64,000 nucleotides of DNA from JALZKA01 sp963786495 (lineage in GTDB: Bacteria; Actinomycetota; Thermoleophilia; Solirubrobacterales; 70-9). This document shows, in pieces, positions 44,623 through 52,437 of the stretch (its first letter is position 1; each line of letters begins with the position of its first letter). The position numbers were made by a program, and so were the translations under genes. The stretch is taken from positions 124,001 through 188,000 of the forward strand of contig CAWAZL010000008.1 of assembly GCA_963786495.1 (NCBI GenBank), given 5' to 3'. The notes under the pieces are model-generated. The model was not told where the DNA came from. It worked only from the letters and a program-made list of their open reading frames with translations, and searched no databases.

Positions 44623-45084
44623 ATGAGCACCTGGATCCTCACCGGCGGCGTCGAGAACTTCCGGATCTACGTGGAGCGCGGGTTCGACGTGATCGGGATG
44701 AAGGAAGGCCGGCGGCGGATGGCCGAAGGCTTCGAGCCCGGCGACGAGATCATGTTCTACGTCTCCGGCCTCCAGGCGTTCGGAGGGATCGCCAAGGTCC
44801 GCTCCGGCATGTTCGAGGATCGCACGCCGATCTGGCCGCAGGGAAAGAAGAAGAAGCCCGAGGCCTACCCGTGGCGGGTCGAGGCCGAGCCGGACGTGGT
44901 CCTGGCCGAGGACGATTTCGTTCCCGCCGAGGAGATGGTGGGGCGCCTCGAGCACATCGCCAAATGGCCGGCCGAGCACTGGCATCTGGCCTTCCAGGGC
45001 CAGCTCCGCATCATCGGCGACGCCGACGCAAAGATCCTGCGCAAGCGGATCGAGAGCGCCGCGCGAGCCGGCGTAGTTGCGTAA
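44623..45084 (+). CDS. EVE domain protein
   Basis: A 153-residue PUA-like EVE domain: WILTGGVENFRIYVERGFDV, GDEIMFYVSGLQAFGG and WPAEHWHLAFQGQLRII. EVE domains read modified bases in DNA or RNA. The ATG directly follows the TAG of the hydrolase gene, so the two form an operon. The modification it recognises is unknown. Confidence 0.85.
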   Translation: MSTWILTGGVENFRIYVERGFDVIGMKEGRRRMAEGFEPGDEIMFYVSGLQAFGGIAKVRSGMFEDRTPIWPQGKKKKPEAYPWRVEAEPDVVLAEDDFVPAEEMVGRLEHIAKWPAEHWHLAFQGQLRIIGDADAKILRKRIESAARAGVVA

Positions 45085-45129
45085 AGCGACGAAACCCCCT
45101 TCCTCCCGAACGCCGGCGTCGTACAACTG

Positions 45130-45294
45130 TCCAGATTCGTGCCTCAAAAGGCAAGTGGCTACGCCTGAGCGCCGAAGACTCTCCTGATACCCGAGGAGAG
45201 TTTGGTTTCCGCCCTAGCGGGCGCCAGACCTGAGCCCCGGGGCACCTCCGATGCCGAGACGAGGCGTCCTTCGGGGCGCCTCGTCTCATTTTTT
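45130..45294 (+). other. Structured leader ending in an intrinsic terminator
   Basis: After the EVE stop come three hairpins: GCCT/AGGC (45141-45152), ACTCTCCT/AGGAGAGT (45178-45201) and CCGC/GCGG (45209-45220). A strong terminator follows: GAGACGAGGCG (45256-45266) pairs with CGCCTCGTCTC (45277-45287) around a UUCG-capped inner stem, then ATTTTTT. It could simply end the EVE operon. It could also be an attenuator ahead of the second M23 gene. It does not match a riboswitch consensus I can recall. Confidence 0.6.
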
Positions 45295-45368
45295 ATGCCC
45301 GGGGGCTTGCGGGAGCCAGGCTTCAGGCGTCGAACCACACTCGAGTAGGCGTTGATTCGAGCCGACCC

Positions 45369-45395
45369 TGCTATTAGTGTTCGCTCACAGAATGC
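45369..45395 (+). promoter_or_regulatory. Promoter/start element shared by the two M23 genes (copy 2)
   Basis: TGCTATTAGTGTTCGCTCAC followed by AGAATGC, 23 of 27 identical to 42547-42573. The ATG of the gene is at 45392 within the element, as in copy 1. Confidence 0.65.
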
Positions 45396-45959
45396 GCAGC
45401 CATCGCAAACATGCCCTCCCGGCCCTCTCTGGAGCAGTCGCTCTCGCCGCATCGGTCGCCCTGGCCTCCGTAGCCCTGGCGGGCGGCGGCGGCGGCACCG
45501 GCACCGGTGGAGGGCGGCGGCGGTGGCGGTGGCGGAAACGGAGGCGGCGGACACGAGTACGTCTTCCCCCTACCCGCGAATCACGATTACGGCGACGGCT
45601 TCGGCGCCGGGCGCAACCATCAGGGCCAAGACGTTTTCGCCAAGTGCGGCAGCAAGCTGATCGCCCACCACACCTCCAGAGTCCAGGAAGTGAAGTTCCA
45701 CAGCTCGGCGGGGAACTACATCGTCCTCGACGAGGACGGCTCCGGAACTGACTACGCCTACATGCACCTGAAGAAGAAGGCGATTCCCCGCGAGGGATCG
45801 AAGGTCCGCAAGGGCGAGAAGATCGGCGAGGTCGGCGCCACCGGCAACGCCTCCGGCTGCCACCTTCACTTCGAGAAGCGACGGTCCCCAGGCTTCTGGT
45901 CAGGCGCGGCTTCCCGCAACGTCACCAAGGCCCTCAAGAAGTGGGACAAGTACAGCTAG
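45392..45959 (+). CDS. M23 (LytM-like) metallopeptidase, copy 2 (one frameshift)
   Basis: The start at 45392 gives a signal peptide (LSGAVALAASVALASVALAG) and a Gly-rich linker. Near 45505-45512 the frame changes by one base within the G-rich run. The M23 domain follows: HEYVFPLPANHDYGDGFGAG, NHQGQDVFAKCG (His and Asp ligands), YAYMHLKKK and GCHLHFEKR. It ends ALKKWDKYS. It is an exported cell-wall hydrolase. Its TAG overlaps the stop of the convergent CarH-type gene in one CTAG. Confidence 0.83.
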
Positions 45960-46966
45960 ACCGGCGCCGGTCCGCTGTGGGCCTCGAGCAGTGACGCGGC
46001 GTAGCTGGGCTCACCCTCGAGGTGAGTAGCCCCGACCCGGTTCGCAAAGCGCGACGAAGCGCCGGCTCCTCCGACGTAAAGCTTCCAGTTCGCCGCGATC
46101 GCCGTGAGCTCTTCGCGCGATTCGCGCAGGCGCCGCGGGTCGACCGCTGACACGACGATGGCGTCCGGCGAAAGGTCGCTCGCGGTGTCTGCGAGCGTGG
46201 GCATCGGCGTGTCCTGGCCGAAGAACGCGATGCGCCACCCGCGCTCGCGCAAGAGCAGGCCGAAGGAGGCGAGCCCCAGATCGTGGCGCTCCCCCGAAGG
46301 GCAGGCCAGCATTGCGAGCGGCCCGATCCCATCGCCCCACCCGTGCCCGAGGCCCAGCAGCCGCCCGCGGATCAGACTGGATGCGAAGTGCTCCTGCGCG
46401 GTCGAGGTCTCGCTCCGCTTCCAGCGATCGCCGACCTCGCGCAGGAGGGGGAGGATCAGGCCCTCGAGAAACGCGCGCAGCGAGAGCTCCGCGATCGCCT
46501 CGTCCATGAGCGCGTTGGCCCCGCGCTCGTCGAAGGCATCAAGTGCCACGACGAGGCGATCGACGCGCTCGGTGTCGACCGGGGTGCGAAGGGGCGCCGG
46601 TGCGGAGGCACCGGCGCCCTCCTCGCTATGGGCGGCACGTCCCGCAACGTGCGCGCCGGCTTGGGACGGCGCGGCTGGTCCCGCCGTGACCGTGCCATGC
46701 CCGGTCTCGCCCGTGAGATGGGGGTGCTCGCGGGCAAGTCTTGCCGCCTCGGCTGTCGCGATCCCCGTATCGCGGAGGCGGGTCAGTTCCCTGATCGTCG
46801 CCTCGTCGTCGGCGGAGTAGAGCCTGTATCCCGAGTCCGTCCGGTGCGGGTTCAGGAGGCTGTAGCGGCGCTCCCACGCACGAAGCGTCCCGGGGCTGAC
46901 GCCCACCCGGCGGCTCAGCTGACCGATTGAGATGGCTTCATGCGGGGTTGTGGCCACGGGCAACAC
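45956..46966 (-). CDS. CarH/LitR-type B12-dependent photoreceptor regulator (MerR family)
   Basis: A 336-residue protein. Residues 11-80 form a MerR-type winged helix (SIGQLSRRVGVSPGTLRAWE). After a linker, a four-helix bundle has the photoreceptor motif W-x9-EH (Trp182, Glu192-His193). The B12-binding domain has ExHxxG (Glu226-Arg-His228-Asp-Leu-Gly231). In known CarH proteins adenosylcobalamin holds a tetramer on DNA in the dark, and light breaks it. The start is GTG at 46966. It is divergent from an SDR-SRPBCC operon, which is the likely target. Confidence 0.88.
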   Translation of the reverse strand: MLPVATTPHEAISIGQLSRRVGVSPGTLRAWERRYSLLNPHRTDSGYRLYSADDEATIRELTRLRDTGIATAEAARLAREHPHLTGETGHGTVTAGPAAPSQAGAHVAGRAAHSEEGAGASAPAPLRTPVDTERVDRLVVALDAFDERGANALMDEAIAELSLRAFLEGLILPLLREVGDRWKRSETSTAQEHFASSLIRGRLLGLGHGWGDGIGPLAMLACPSGERHDLGLASFGLLLRERGWRIAFFGQDTPMPTLADTASDLSPDAIVVSAVDPRRLRESREELTAIAANWKLYVGGAGASSRFANRVGATHLEGEPSYAASLLEAHSGPAPV

Positions 46967-46977
46967 TGTAGCATCTT

Positions 46978-47025
46978 AGTTAAGATTTTTTATCTAACTT
47001 TGTACACAATTCGGATTACGATAAT
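46978..47025. promoter_or_regulatory. AT-rich divergent promoter region, likely CarH operator
   Basis: AGTTAAGAT (46978-46986) and ATCTAACT (46992-46999) form a near-palindrome. It is followed by TTTGTACACAATT and the -10-like GATAAT (47020-47025). It is a sharp AT-rich island between the regulator and the SDR gene. Operator assignment is inferred from position. Confidence 0.55.
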
Positions 47026-47034
47026 GCCGTGGAG

Positions 47035-47991
47035 ATGACTCCGGCGCGAGCATTCATCGACCGCGCGATGGACGCTGCCATCGCACCCGGCTTCACATCG
47101 CTGGGCTACCGCGTGCGCAGTAAGTACTGGGACCCCGCTCCCGATCTGAGCGATCGCGCGATGCTGGTGACCGGGGGGAGCTCGGGCCTTGGCGCGGGAA
47201 CGTGTGAGCTCCTGGCCGAAGCAGGCGCGCAGGTGCACATGCTCGTTCGCAACCTCGAGAAGGGCGAGCGGGCGCGCGCCGAGATCGCCGATCGCACCGG
47301 CTCCGAGACCCTGCACCTGTGGCGCTGCGACGTCTCCGATCAAGCGTCCGTTCGCGAGTTCGCCGAAAGGTTCTCGGCGGAAGTGCCGAAGCTGGACGCG
47401 CTGGTGAACAACGCCGGCGTCATGCCGCCTGAGCGCGCCCGCTCAGCTGACGGCATTGAGCTGAGCTTTGCCACAAACGTGACCGGGCCGCTGCTCCTTT
47501 CGCTCGAGCTCCTGCCCGCCCTCTCGGCGGCAGGGCACGGGCGGGTCGTCAACGTCTCGTCGGGCGGTATGTACTCAGCGAAGCTGGACGCCGAAGACCC
47601 GCAGCTCGAGCAACGTGATTACGACCCGGTCAAGTTCTACGCCCACACGAAGCGCTGCGAGGTGATTCTCACGGAGCTCTGCCAGGAGCGACTCGGCTCG
47701 CTGGGCGTCGTGTTCAGCTCGGTCCACCCCGGTTGGGCGGACACCCCCGGCATCCAAGAATCGCTGCCCGCGTTCAGGAAAGTCATGGGCCCGTTCCTTC
47801 GCGACGCGCGCCAAGGCGCCGACACGCTTGCGTGGCTCTGCTGGGCAGAGGAGCCGATCGCGAGTCCCGGCCGCTTCTGGCATGACCGGAGATTGCGGCG
47901 CACCCACAAGCTTCCGAACACGAAGGAGTCCCAGGTGGCCCGCGAGCGGCTTTGGGACGAGTGCAACCGACTGATCAAGGAGCGTGACTGA
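47035..47991 (+). CDS. SDR oxidoreductase (DHRS12-like), probably light-regulated
   Basis: A 318-residue SDR. The Rossmann motif is TGGSSGLG near residue 45. NNAGVMPPERARSADGIELS and the active site SSGGMYS...YAHTKRCEV (Tyr-x3-Lys) follow. The family is related to retinol and protochlorophyllide-type reductases. Such genes are often found in CarH-controlled clusters with lipocalin or SRPBCC proteins. The ATG at 47035 is used; GTG at 47029 is possible. The SRPBCC gene follows after four bases. Confidence 0.87.
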   Translation: MTPARAFIDRAMDAAIAPGFTSLGYRVRSKYWDPAPDLSDRAMLVTGGSSGLGAGTCELLAEAGAQVHMLVRNLEKGERARAEIADRTGSETLHLWRCDVSDQASVREFAERFSAEVPKLDALVNNAGVMPPERARSADGIELSFATNVTGPLLLSLELLPALSAAGHGRVVNVSSGGMYSAKLDAEDPQLEQRDYDPVKFYAHTKRCEVILTELCQERLGSLGVVFSSVHPGWADTPGIQESLPAFRKVMGPFLRDARQGADTLAWLCWAEEPIASPGRFWHDRRLRRTHKLPNTKESQVARERLWDECNRLIKERD

Positions 47992-47995
47992 GCCC

Positions 47996-48436
47996 ATGGC
48001 CAGATACACCGGAAAGATCCTCACTTCGAAGCCCCCCGAGGAGGTCTACGACTACATGGCGGACTTTCGCTCAGTCGAGCAATGGGACGAGACCGTCACC
48101 GAGGCGAAGCTGATCGGAAACCAGCAGCCCGGCAAGGGCGCCCGCTATAGCGTCACCGTGAAACTCGCCGGCCGCGAGAACACGTTCGAGTACGAGACGA
48201 TCGAGGCGGAGCGCCCAACCCGCGTCCTGCTGCGGGCCGAGAACGGGTCAGTCATCTCGCTTGACGAGGTCACGGTCCGCGAGACCCCTGAGGGAACCGA
48301 GCTCACCTACGACGCGAAGCTCGAACCCAAAGGCCTGATGAAGATCGCGGGTCCCGTGCTGGGCATTCTCTTCAGGCGTCTCGGCGACAACGCGTCCAAG
48401 GGACTTGCTCGCGAGCTCGACGGGCAAGTCTGCTGA
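47996..48436 (+). CDS. SRPBCC/polyketide-cyclase fold protein
   Basis: A 146-residue START-like protein with the typical opening (SKPPEEVYDYMADFRSVEQW), the central GKGARYSVTVKLAGRENTFE strands and a long C-terminal helix (LGILFRRLGDNASKGLAREL). It binds a hydrophobic ligand in a cavity; the ligand is unknown. It lies in an operon with the SDR gene and is thus likely under CarH light control. Confidence 0.85.
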   Translation: MARYTGKILTSKPPEEVYDYMADFRSVEQWDETVTEAKLIGNQQPGKGARYSVTVKLAGRENTFEYETIEAERPTRVLLRAENGSVISLDEVTVRETPEGTELTYDAKLEPKGLMKIAGPVLGILFRRLGDNASKGLARELDGQVC

Positions 48437-48439
48437 AGC

Positions 48440-49546
48440 TCAGCCCGGCTCGGGCTGGATGAGCGGTGTGGCGGCGGGCTTCTCGACTCCGAGGTTGACC
48501 GCGCGCCGGTAGTCCATCCACTCCTTGACGGCGATCTGGATCGTCGCTGCAGTGGGGATGGCGAGTAGCGCACCGACCACCCCGAAGAGTGTTGAGCCGA
48601 ACAGCACCGCGACGAGGATCACGATCGGCTGGACGGCGACCGCGCGGCCCTGGATCTGCGGTTGGATCACGTAGTTCTCGAGCTGCTGGTAGACGATCGC
48701 GAAGATGATCCAGATGATCAGAGCCACCGGGAAGTTGACGAACAGGAGCACGATTCCGACGAGAGCCGCGGCGATCGTGGCACCGACAACCGGGATCAGG
48801 TCACCAAAAGCCATGATCAGAGCGAGCGCGCCGGCGAAAGGCGCTCCGAGGATCGAGAGCACGATGAACGAGACCACGCCGGCGATCGTCGCCTGAAGCA
48901 GGGCGCCGCCGACGTAGCCGCCGATTGCGTTGGCGATGTGCTCGAACGCCCGGCGCAGTCGGTCGGCGTGCTCGGGCTCCTGATTGGCCAGGAACTGCTC
49001 GATCCACTTCGCACCTCCCGAGACCATGAAGATCGAGAGGATCAGGATCGTCACCAGGGCGAAGATCGATCTGACGAGCCCGACTCCGATGTCGGAGAGC
49101 GTCTGCGTCGCATCTCCGATCTTCTCGGGCAGCTTCTGCGCCTCCTCCTCGATGGTGCCGGTGATGTCGTAGTCCTCGTTGAGGCCCGAGAGGGTTTCGT
49201 TCTCGTTGACGAAGTCGGTGACGTCGGCGGCGTACGAGGGGAAGTTGTTGACCAGATCCTCGCCCTGCGAGACAAGCGGCGGAGCCAGGAGCACCAGCAG
49301 GATGATCGGGAAGGCGATGAGCATCCCGTAGACGGACGCGATCGCAAGGCCCCTCGGCATGTGGCGGGAAAGAATGGCGATCGGGCTCGACACGGCGATC
49401 GCCAGGAACGCGGCGATCACGAGCCAGGCAATCGGCTTCTGGAGGAGGTAGACGAGGTACGCGGTGATGAGGACCACGACCACCACCAGGCAGATCCGCA
49501 GGATCGAGCGAATGCTCGTGTCGAAGCCTCTGAAGACGGCCATCAT
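48440..49546 (-). CDS. AI-2E family transporter (PerM/YdiK-like)
   Basis: A 368-residue membrane protein with about eight helices. The signature segment is IMAFGDLIPVVGATIAAALV, and the C-terminal QPQIQGRAVAVQPIVILVAV is typical. Family members act as exporters of AI-2 or as Na+/H+ antiporters; the substrate here is unknown. The start codons ATGATG follow AGAGGA. The DUF1295 gene lies 32 bases upstream on the same strand. Confidence 0.88.
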   Translation of the reverse strand: MMAVFRGFDTSIRSILRICLVVVVVLITAYLVYLLQKPIAWLVIAAFLAIAVSSPIAILSRHMPRGLAIASVYGMLIAFPIILLVLLAPPLVSQGEDLVNNFPSYAADVTDFVNENETLSGLNEDYDITGTIEEEAQKLPEKIGDATQTLSDIGVGLVRSIFALVTILILSIFMVSGGAKWIEQFLANQEPEHADRLRRAFEHIANAIGGYVGGALLQATIAGVVSFIVLSILGAPFAGALALIMAFGDLIPVVGATIAAALVGIVLLFVNFPVALIIWIIFAIVYQQLENYVIQPQIQGRAVAVQPIVILVAVLFGSTLFGVVGALLAIPTAATIQIAVKEWMDYRRAVNLGVEKPAATPLIQPEPG

Positions 49547-49578
49547 CGGCGTCCTCTTCGACGCCGGCGGCCTCTTCC

Positions 49579-50352
49579 CTATGTCTTGGGCGGCATCGGC
49601 AAGAAGGCGCTCGTACGCCTGACGTACTCCGCGTACCCGGGGCGCCGCGACGAGATCGTCTTCTCGGTCATCGCGACGCCCGAGACGCGCAGGAGAAGGA
49701 AAGTGAGGAGCGCCGGGCCGATGGCGGTCCACCAGGCGGACCCGGTCTCCAGCGCGATCACCCAGATGCCCCACCACACGCAGACCTCGCCGAAGTAATT
49801 GGGGTGGCGCGAATACCGCCAGAGCCCCCGGTCCATCACCTTGCCCTTGCTCTCGGGGTCCTTGGAGAAGGCAAGCAGCTGTGCGTCGGCGAGCGCCTCG
49901 AAGAGGATGCCGAACGAGGCGATGGCACAGCCGATCCAGGCCAGCGCGCCAAGCGTGGCCGGGGTCGGATCGGTCGCAGCGACCTGGATCGGCAGCGAGA
50001 TCACCCAGGCGGCCAGCGCCTGAGTGCCGAAGACGGACCAAAGGCTCCGAAGCGCGAAGTTGTCGTGCTTCTCGCGCATGGCCACATAGCGGCGATCCTC
50101 GCCGTCGTGGCGCCGGGCGATGTAACCGGCCAGTCGCAAGCCCCAGACCGAGACGATGACCAGGATCAGCAGCGCGCGCTGCTCGTCACCGTCCCCGACG
50201 ACGAGCGACACCAGGGCGATCGCGACGAACGCGAGCCCCCAGGCGATGTCAGCGACGCTTGCGTCGCGCATCGCGACGCTTGCCAGCCAAGCGATGCCCA
50301 TGACGACAAATGCGGCACCGAGGGCCGAGAGCTGAACCGCGACATCAAGCAT
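49579..50352 (-). CDS. DUF1295/steroid-reductase-like membrane protein
   Basis: A 257-residue membrane protein with about seven helices. The conserved cytoplasmic motif is KVMDRGLWRYSRHPNYFGE, and EKTISSRRPGYAEYVRRTSA is near the end. This fold is related to steroid 5-alpha-reductases and isoprenylcysteine methyltransferases. DUF1295 genes often accompany light-regulated lipid or carotenoid clusters, which fits the nearby CarH regulator. The ATG at 50352 was chosen; a palindrome lies just upstream. Confidence 0.85.
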   Translation of the reverse strand: MLDVAVQLSALGAAFVVMGIAWLASVAMRDASVADIAWGLAFVAIALVSLVVGDGDEQRALLILVIVSVWGLRLAGYIARRHDGEDRRYVAMREKHDNFALRSLWSVFGTQALAAWVISLPIQVAATDPTPATLGALAWIGCAIASFGILFEALADAQLLAFSKDPESKGKVMDRGLWRYSRHPNYFGEVCVWWGIWVIALETGSAWWTAIGPALLTFLLLRVSGVAMTEKTISSRRPGYAEYVRRTSAFLPMPPKT

Positions 50353-50362
50353 GAGCAAAGTA

Positions 50363-50381
50363 TGAGGGGTCAGACCCCTCA
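50363..50381. repeat. Palindrome TGAGGGGTC-A-GACCCCTCA
   Basis: Perfect 9-base arms around one base. It has the same core as 8387-8401, on the opposite strand, and again lies directly upstream of a start codon. Confidence 0.85.
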
Positions 50382-50409
50382 CGCATTGCTCACAGCGTCC
50401 GTGCCGAAG

Positions 50410-51078
50410 CTAGATCGCGGCGCGGGCGGCCCAGGCCATGCGGCCGAGCTTTTCGCCCAGCGTCTCGGGCGTCCAATCGCCTGAGCCGCTCAAGAGAGTG
50501 CGGGCGCCGACCTGCGCGAGTCCGACGATGGTGTGGCCGAGAAGCTCGGAGGCCGCCTTGGCCTCATCGCCCTGGAGGTCTGAGTAACGCTCGACCCAGT
50601 GGGCGGCGATTGCCGATGCCGTCTGGGCCTGCAACTCGATGCCGGCGGCAATCCGGGCTGCCACCGCCTCGTTGCCTCCGCCCTCCCCCAGGAAGACGAC
50701 CCGATAGATGTCGGGCGACGTCTGCGCCGCCTCGAGGAAGACCTGGAAGCCGCGGATCAGCGTGCCCTCGGGATCGTCGGCTGTGCCGGTGGTCGCCAAG
50801 GCCTGGCCCGTCTCGACCAGGATCCGTTCCTCCTCGCGATCGAGCATGGCGGTGAAGAGCTCGTCCTTCGAGCGGAAGCAGTCGTAGACGACGGGCTTCG
50901 ACACGCCCGCAGCGGCGGCGATCGCGTCCATCGAGGTGCCCTCGAAGCCGTTCTCGATGAACAGGTCGTAGGCCGCGTCCAAGACGAAGGGGCGCCGGCG
51001 CTCAGGCCCGAGGTGGGCGGCGCGCTTGCGGATCGGGCGATCCGAGGAACGCGTAGTGGGGTTGTCCGAGACAGTCAT
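50410..51078 (-). CDS. TetR family regulator next to acyl-CoA dehydrogenase
   Basis: A 222-residue TetR regulator. The helix-turn-helix is FEGTSMDAIAAAAGVSKPVV, followed by YDCFRSKDELFTAMLD. The C-terminal ligand domain begins near residue 80. It is divergent from an acyl-CoA dehydrogenase with 64 bases between starts, so it probably represses that gene and senses an acyl-CoA or fatty acid. Confidence 0.92.
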   Translation of the reverse strand: MTVSDNPTTRSSDRPIRKRAAHLGPERRRPFVLDAAYDLFIENGFEGTSMDAIAAAAGVSKPVVYDCFRSKDELFTAMLDREEERILVETGQALATTGTADDPEGTLIRGFQVFLEAAQTSPDIYRVVFLGEGGGNEAVAARIAAGIELQAQTASAIAAHWVERYSDLQGDEAKAASELLGHTIVGLAQVGARTLLSGSGDWTPETLGEKLGRMAWAARAAI

Positions 51079-51112
51079 TCCTACTTATGGTAGCATTTTC
51101 CTACTGAACGTA
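51079..51112. promoter_or_regulatory. Two TCCTACTNANNGTA repeats, probable TetR sites
   Basis: TCCTACTTATGGTA (51079-51092) and TCCTACTGAACGTA (51099-51112) are direct repeats exactly 20 bases apart. Each contains TAC-N5-GTA. They lie in the divergent TetR/acyl-CoA dehydrogenase promoter region. Confidence 0.6.
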
Positions 51113-51142
51113 AAGAAACAAGCTACTGGAGACAAGACTTAA

Positions 51143-52429
51143 ATGAACGCAGCAACCGCCGAAGCCGTCACGTCCGCCACCGCCGTCGACGACATCGTCG
51201 ACGCATCAGACGACACTCCCCCCTTCTCCCTCGAGCTCTCGCAGGACCAGAAGGACATTCGCGACTGGGTCCACGGGTTCGCCGAGAACGTCGTGCGCCC
51301 CGCCGCCCACGAATGGGACGAGCGCGAGGAGACCCCCTGGCCGGTGATCCAGGAGGCCGCAAAGATCGGGCTTTACGGCTTCGAGGGCATCGCCCAATTC
51401 TTCGCCGACCCGTCCGGCCTGCAGATGCCGATAGTGAATGAGGAGCTCTTCTGGGGCGACGCCGGCATCGGCATGTCGATCATGGGTACCTCGCTGGCGG
51501 TCGCGGCGATCTTCGGCCAGGGCACGCCCGAGCAGATGGGCGAGTGGATCCCGCAGTGCTTCGGCACCGAGTCGGAGCCGCAGGTCGCAGCGTTCTGCGC
51601 GTCCGAGCCGGACGCGGGCTCGGATGTCTCCGCGGTCCGCACTACCGCCAAGTACGACGAGGCAAGCGACGAGTGGGTCATCAACGGCCAGAAGGCTTGG
51701 GCCACCAACGGCGGGATCGCCAAGGTCCACGTCGTCATCGCTTCGGTCGACCGCGAGCTGGGCTCGCGCGGCCACGCTGCGTTCGTGATCCCGCCCGGAA
51801 CGCCCGGCTGCGAGCAGGGCGCCAAGGTGAAGAAGCACGGGCTCCGTGCTTCGCACACCGCCGACGTCCACCTGGACGACTGCCGCATCCCCGGCTCGTG
51901 CCTCCTGGGCGGCAAGGAGAAGCTCGACGAGCGGCTCGCCCGCGTCCGTGAGGGCAAGAAGGGCAAGTCCCAAGCAGCGATGCAGACCTTCGAGGCCTCG
52001 CGTCCGACGGTCGGCGCGCAGGCTGTCGGGATCGCCCGCGCTGCCTACGAGTACTCCCTCGAGTATGCGAAAGAGCGCCAGCAGTTCGGCAAGCCGATCG
52101 TCGAGAACCAGGCGATCGCCTTCACCCTCGCGAACATGAAGATGGAGATCGATGCTTGTCGCCTCCTCGTCTGGCGCGCATCGTGGATGGGCAAGACCGG
52201 CCAGAGGTTCGAGAACGCCGAGGGCTCGATGTCGAAGCTGAAGTCCGGCGAGACCGCGGTGTGGGCCACTGAGCGCGCGATGCAGATCCTTGGCGGCAAC
52301 GGTTACACCCGCGAGTTCCCCGTCGAGCGGATGCACCGCGACGCGAAGATCTACGACATCTTCGAGGGCACCGCGGAGATCCAGCGCCTCGTCATCTCAC
52401 GCGCCATCTCGGGCCACCACATCAAGTAG
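51143..52429 (+). CDS. Acyl-CoA dehydrogenase
   Basis: A 428-residue flavoenzyme. Signatures: AFCASEPDAGSDVSAVRTTA (FAD/substrate motif), AKYDEASDEWVINGQKAWAT and the C-terminal ILGGNGYTREFPVERMHRDA, ending with IFEGTAEIQRLVISR. It introduces the double bond in beta-oxidation; the chain-length preference is not visible. It is divergent from its probable TetR repressor. Confidence 0.94.
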   Translation: MNAATAEAVTSATAVDDIVDASDDTPPFSLELSQDQKDIRDWVHGFAENVVRPAAHEWDEREETPWPVIQEAAKIGLYGFEGIAQFFADPSGLQMPIVNEELFWGDAGIGMSIMGTSLAVAAIFGQGTPEQMGEWIPQCFGTESEPQVAAFCASEPDAGSDVSAVRTTAKYDEASDEWVINGQKAWATNGGIAKVHVVIASVDRELGSRGHAAFVIPPGTPGCEQGAKVKKHGLRASHTADVHLDDCRIPGSCLLGGKEKLDERLARVREGKKGKSQAAMQTFEASRPTVGAQAVGIARAAYEYSLEYAKERQQFGKPIVENQAIAFTLANMKMEIDACRLLVWRASWMGKTGQRFENAEGSMSKLKSGETAVWATERAMQILGGNGYTREFPVERMHRDAKIYDIFEGTAEIQRLVISRAISGHHIK

Positions 52430-52437
52430 CCCCTCGG

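Noticed and set aside
45130..45300. c-di-AMP (ydaO) riboswitch
   Set aside because: Position would fit a cell-wall hydrolase gene, but the conserved core including GCUAACC was not found.
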